Of a stretch of DNA of 64,000 bases, positions 62,960 through 64,000 are shown in pieces. The stretch is taken from assembly GCF_000018145.1 (NCBI RefSeq), contig NC_009952.1:1612001-1676000 (forward strand), in the 5' to 3' direction. Within the stretch, counting starts at the first letter, position 1. Every line of letters begins with the position of its first letter. A model generated the notes under the pieces. It ran no database searches, had not been told where the DNA came from, and was given only the letters and a program-made list of their open reading frames with translations. This stretch comes from Dinoroseobacter shibae DFL 12 = DSM 16493 (GTDB lineage: Bacteria > Pseudomonadota > Alphaproteobacteria > Rhodobacterales > Rhodobacteraceae). A program made the position numbers and the translations under genes.

Positions 62960-63882
62960 GCCTGCATTGGATCGACGCATTTCTCGATGCCCAGGCGGCA
63001 GAGCTGAACGCGGCTGAGAATACGCGCCTTGCCTATGCCCGCGACCTGATGGATTTCCAGGGCCATATACGCCGTCGGGGGCTGGACTTCGACCAGGTCC
63101 AGCGCGCCGATATCGAAACCTATCTCATCGCCTGCTCTGATGCCGGTCTCAGCCAGGCCACTCGCGCCCGTCGGCTGTCGGCGATCCGGCAACTCTATCG
63201 TTTCGCATATGAGGAAGGCTGGCGCACCGACAATCCCAGCCTGCAGATCAAGGGACCGGGGCGCGCGAAACGCCTTCCCAAGACCTTGTCGGAGGCGGAT
63301 GTGGATCGTTTGCTCGCGGCGGCGCGGAACACGGGGCGCAGTCCGTCCGACCGGCAGCGCAATGCCTGCATGCTGGAATTGCTCTATGCGACCGGCTTGA
63401 GGGTGACGGAGTTGTGCGGACTACCGGTCGCGGCTGTGCGCGGCGATCCGCACCTGATCCTCGTGCGCGGCAAGGGCGGCAAGGAGCGGATGGTGCCCCT
63501 GTCGACACCAGCGCGCACCGAATTGCAGGCTTGGCTGAAAGTTCGCGACGCTGCCGAGCAAACCGCGATCAGCAAGGGGGCGGCGCCCTCGAAATACCTC
63601 TTTCCGTCACGCGGCAAGCTGGGGCATCTGACCCGGCACCGGTTCTACGCGCTGATCAAGGATATCGCCGTGGCAGCGGGCGTGGACCCGTCCGGGGTCA
63701 CGCCGCACACCTTGCGCCATGCGTTCGCGACACATCTCTTGGCACGGGGCGCGGACCTGATGTCGATTCAGGCGCTTCTGGGTCATGCGGATGTGGCGAC
63801 CACCGAGATCTACACACATGTGCTGGACGCGCGGCTCAGGGAACTGGTGCTGACCCATCACCCCCTGGCGACAAAGGGCTAG
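62956..63882 (+). CDS. xerD: Site-specific tyrosine recombinase XerD
   Basis: 308 residues. N-terminal core-binding SAM-like domain (1-100), then the catalytic domain with the residues Arg in YATGLRVTELCGL, Lys in GKGGKERMVPL, HxxR in HTLRHAFATHLL, His in LGHADVATTE and Tyr in IYTHV. Resolves chromosome dimers at dif with XerC. ATGA overlap with the upstream gene. Its last three bases overlap the convergent partial gene. Confidence 0.95.
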   Translation: MSLHWIDAFLDAQAAELNAAENTRLAYARDLMDFQGHIRRRGLDFDQVQRADIETYLIACSDAGLSQATRARRLSAIRQLYRFAYEEGWRTDNPSLQIKGPGRAKRLPKTLSEADVDRLLAAARNTGRSPSDRQRNACMLELLYATGLRVTELCGLPVAAVRGDPHLILVRGKGGKERMVPLSTPARTELQAWLKVRDAAEQTAISKGAAPSKYLFPSRGKLGHLTRHRFYALIKDIAVAAGVDPSGVTPHTLRHAFATHLLARGADLMSIQALLGHADVATTEIYTHVLDARLRELVLTHHPLATKG

Positions 63883-64000
63883 CCCGCGCGGCGCAATTCG
63901 GTCGGAAGAACGTCCTCGCTCGGCCAGAGCCCGGTTTTCAGCGTGTCATGGTAGCCTTGAGTCAGACCGGCCCTGGTCATCGCCGAGATGGCCGGGCGGG
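63879..64000 (-). CDS. C-terminal fragment of a convergent gene, unknown
   Basis: An open frame of 39 codons on the minus strand runs to the window edge and ends at 63879, just inside the xerD stop. It reads ...MTRAGLTQGYHDTLKTG, then LWPSEDVLPTELRRAG. Amino-acid composition is protein-like, but no family is recognised from this fragment, and it could still be a chance frame. Confidence 0.4.
   Translation of the reverse strand, partial: RPAISAMTRAGLTQGYHDTLKTGLWPSEDVLPTELRRAG

Noticed and set aside
1-64000. CRISPR arrays, rRNA, tRNA, insertion sequences or prophage genes
   Set aside because: No array of spaced repeats, no rRNA- or tRNA-like segment, and no transposase, integrase cluster or phage structural gene was seen; the only recombinase is the housekeeping XerD. 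tRNA genes could still be missed by eye.

Overview
The window is a gene-dense, high-GC stretch of a chromosome from an alphaproteobacterium, most likely of the Rhodobacteraceae/Roseobacter group. Support comes from the nifR3(dusB)-ntrB-ntrC-ntrY-ntrX order, the fused ispDF, a cysteine-poor HemB, the DUF6456/DUF6477 divergent pair, the aroK-aroB block beside xerD, and many ATGA stop/start overlaps. I see no rRNA, tRNA, CRISPR array, prophage or insertion sequence. Most of the content is conserved housekeeping, with some accessory patches.

Layout. 1-5.2 kb: the 3' end of tsf, an aroQ-luxR pair that is translationally coupled, and a three-gene otnK-otnC-otnI operon for four-carbon acid sugars. 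5.2-10.4 kb: an XRE-cupin regulator divergent from an acyl-CoA-synthetase-like gene and a DsbA-family oxidoreductase, a small secreted protein, a Bcr/CflA-type exporter and a small envelope protein with an acidic tail. 10.4-19.4 kb: mfd, a four-helix membrane protein, hemB, a SYLF lipoprotein and a membrane-anchored penicillin-acylase-like Ntn hydrolase. 19.4-25.1 kb: trkA-trkH-hfq-hflX on the minus strand, then a pair of paralogous lipoproteins. 25.2-32.4 kb: the nitrogen regulatory cluster dusB-ntrB-ntrC-ntrY-ntrX. 32.6-37.6 kb: ispDF-pgpA-cinA, a RatA/Coq10-type START protein, a phosphoribosyltransferase, two small membrane proteins and lipA. 37.8-41.0 kb: DUF6456 and DUF6477 regulators/unknowns and an MttB-type methyltransferase without pyrrolysine. 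41.2-50.9 kb: guaA, a YdcF-family protein, two DMT permeases, a FadL-like porin, an unknown P-loop protein, metA (acetyl-CoA type by its Glu111), a lipoprotein hydrolase, ppk2 and a TetR regulator. 50.9-53.6 kb: a PotA-PotC-PotB-type ABC importer with no binding-protein gene. 53.7-64 kb: an ABM monooxygenase, rplM-rpsI, a thioesterase, an enoyl-CoA hydratase, a lytic transglycosylase, ssb, an Asp-box protein, aroK-aroB and a small-protein/507-residue-protein/xerD operon.

How it works together. The shikimate steps AroQ, AroB and AroK are all present but split between the two ends of the window. The Ntr cluster provides two sensor/regulator pairs; both regulators lack the sigma-54-contacting GAFTGA loop, as reported for Rhodobacter NtrC. 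Several catabolic or transport modules are incomplete locally (otn without its dehydrogenase, the polyamine-type importer without its binding protein, MttB without a corrinoid protein), so partners must be elsewhere or the modules are specialised.

I did not find a clear undescribed system. The best leads are the aroQ-coupled LuxR solo, the lone non-pyrrolysine MttB, the two GAFTGA-less Ntr regulators, the Asp-box gene inserted between ssb and aroB, a dispersed intergenic repeat with two copies here, and a TTAACC inverted repeat (CtrA-like) ahead of a small envelope protein. Coordinates of starts were refined by ribosome-binding sites and homologue-like N-termini, and several use GTG or TTG.
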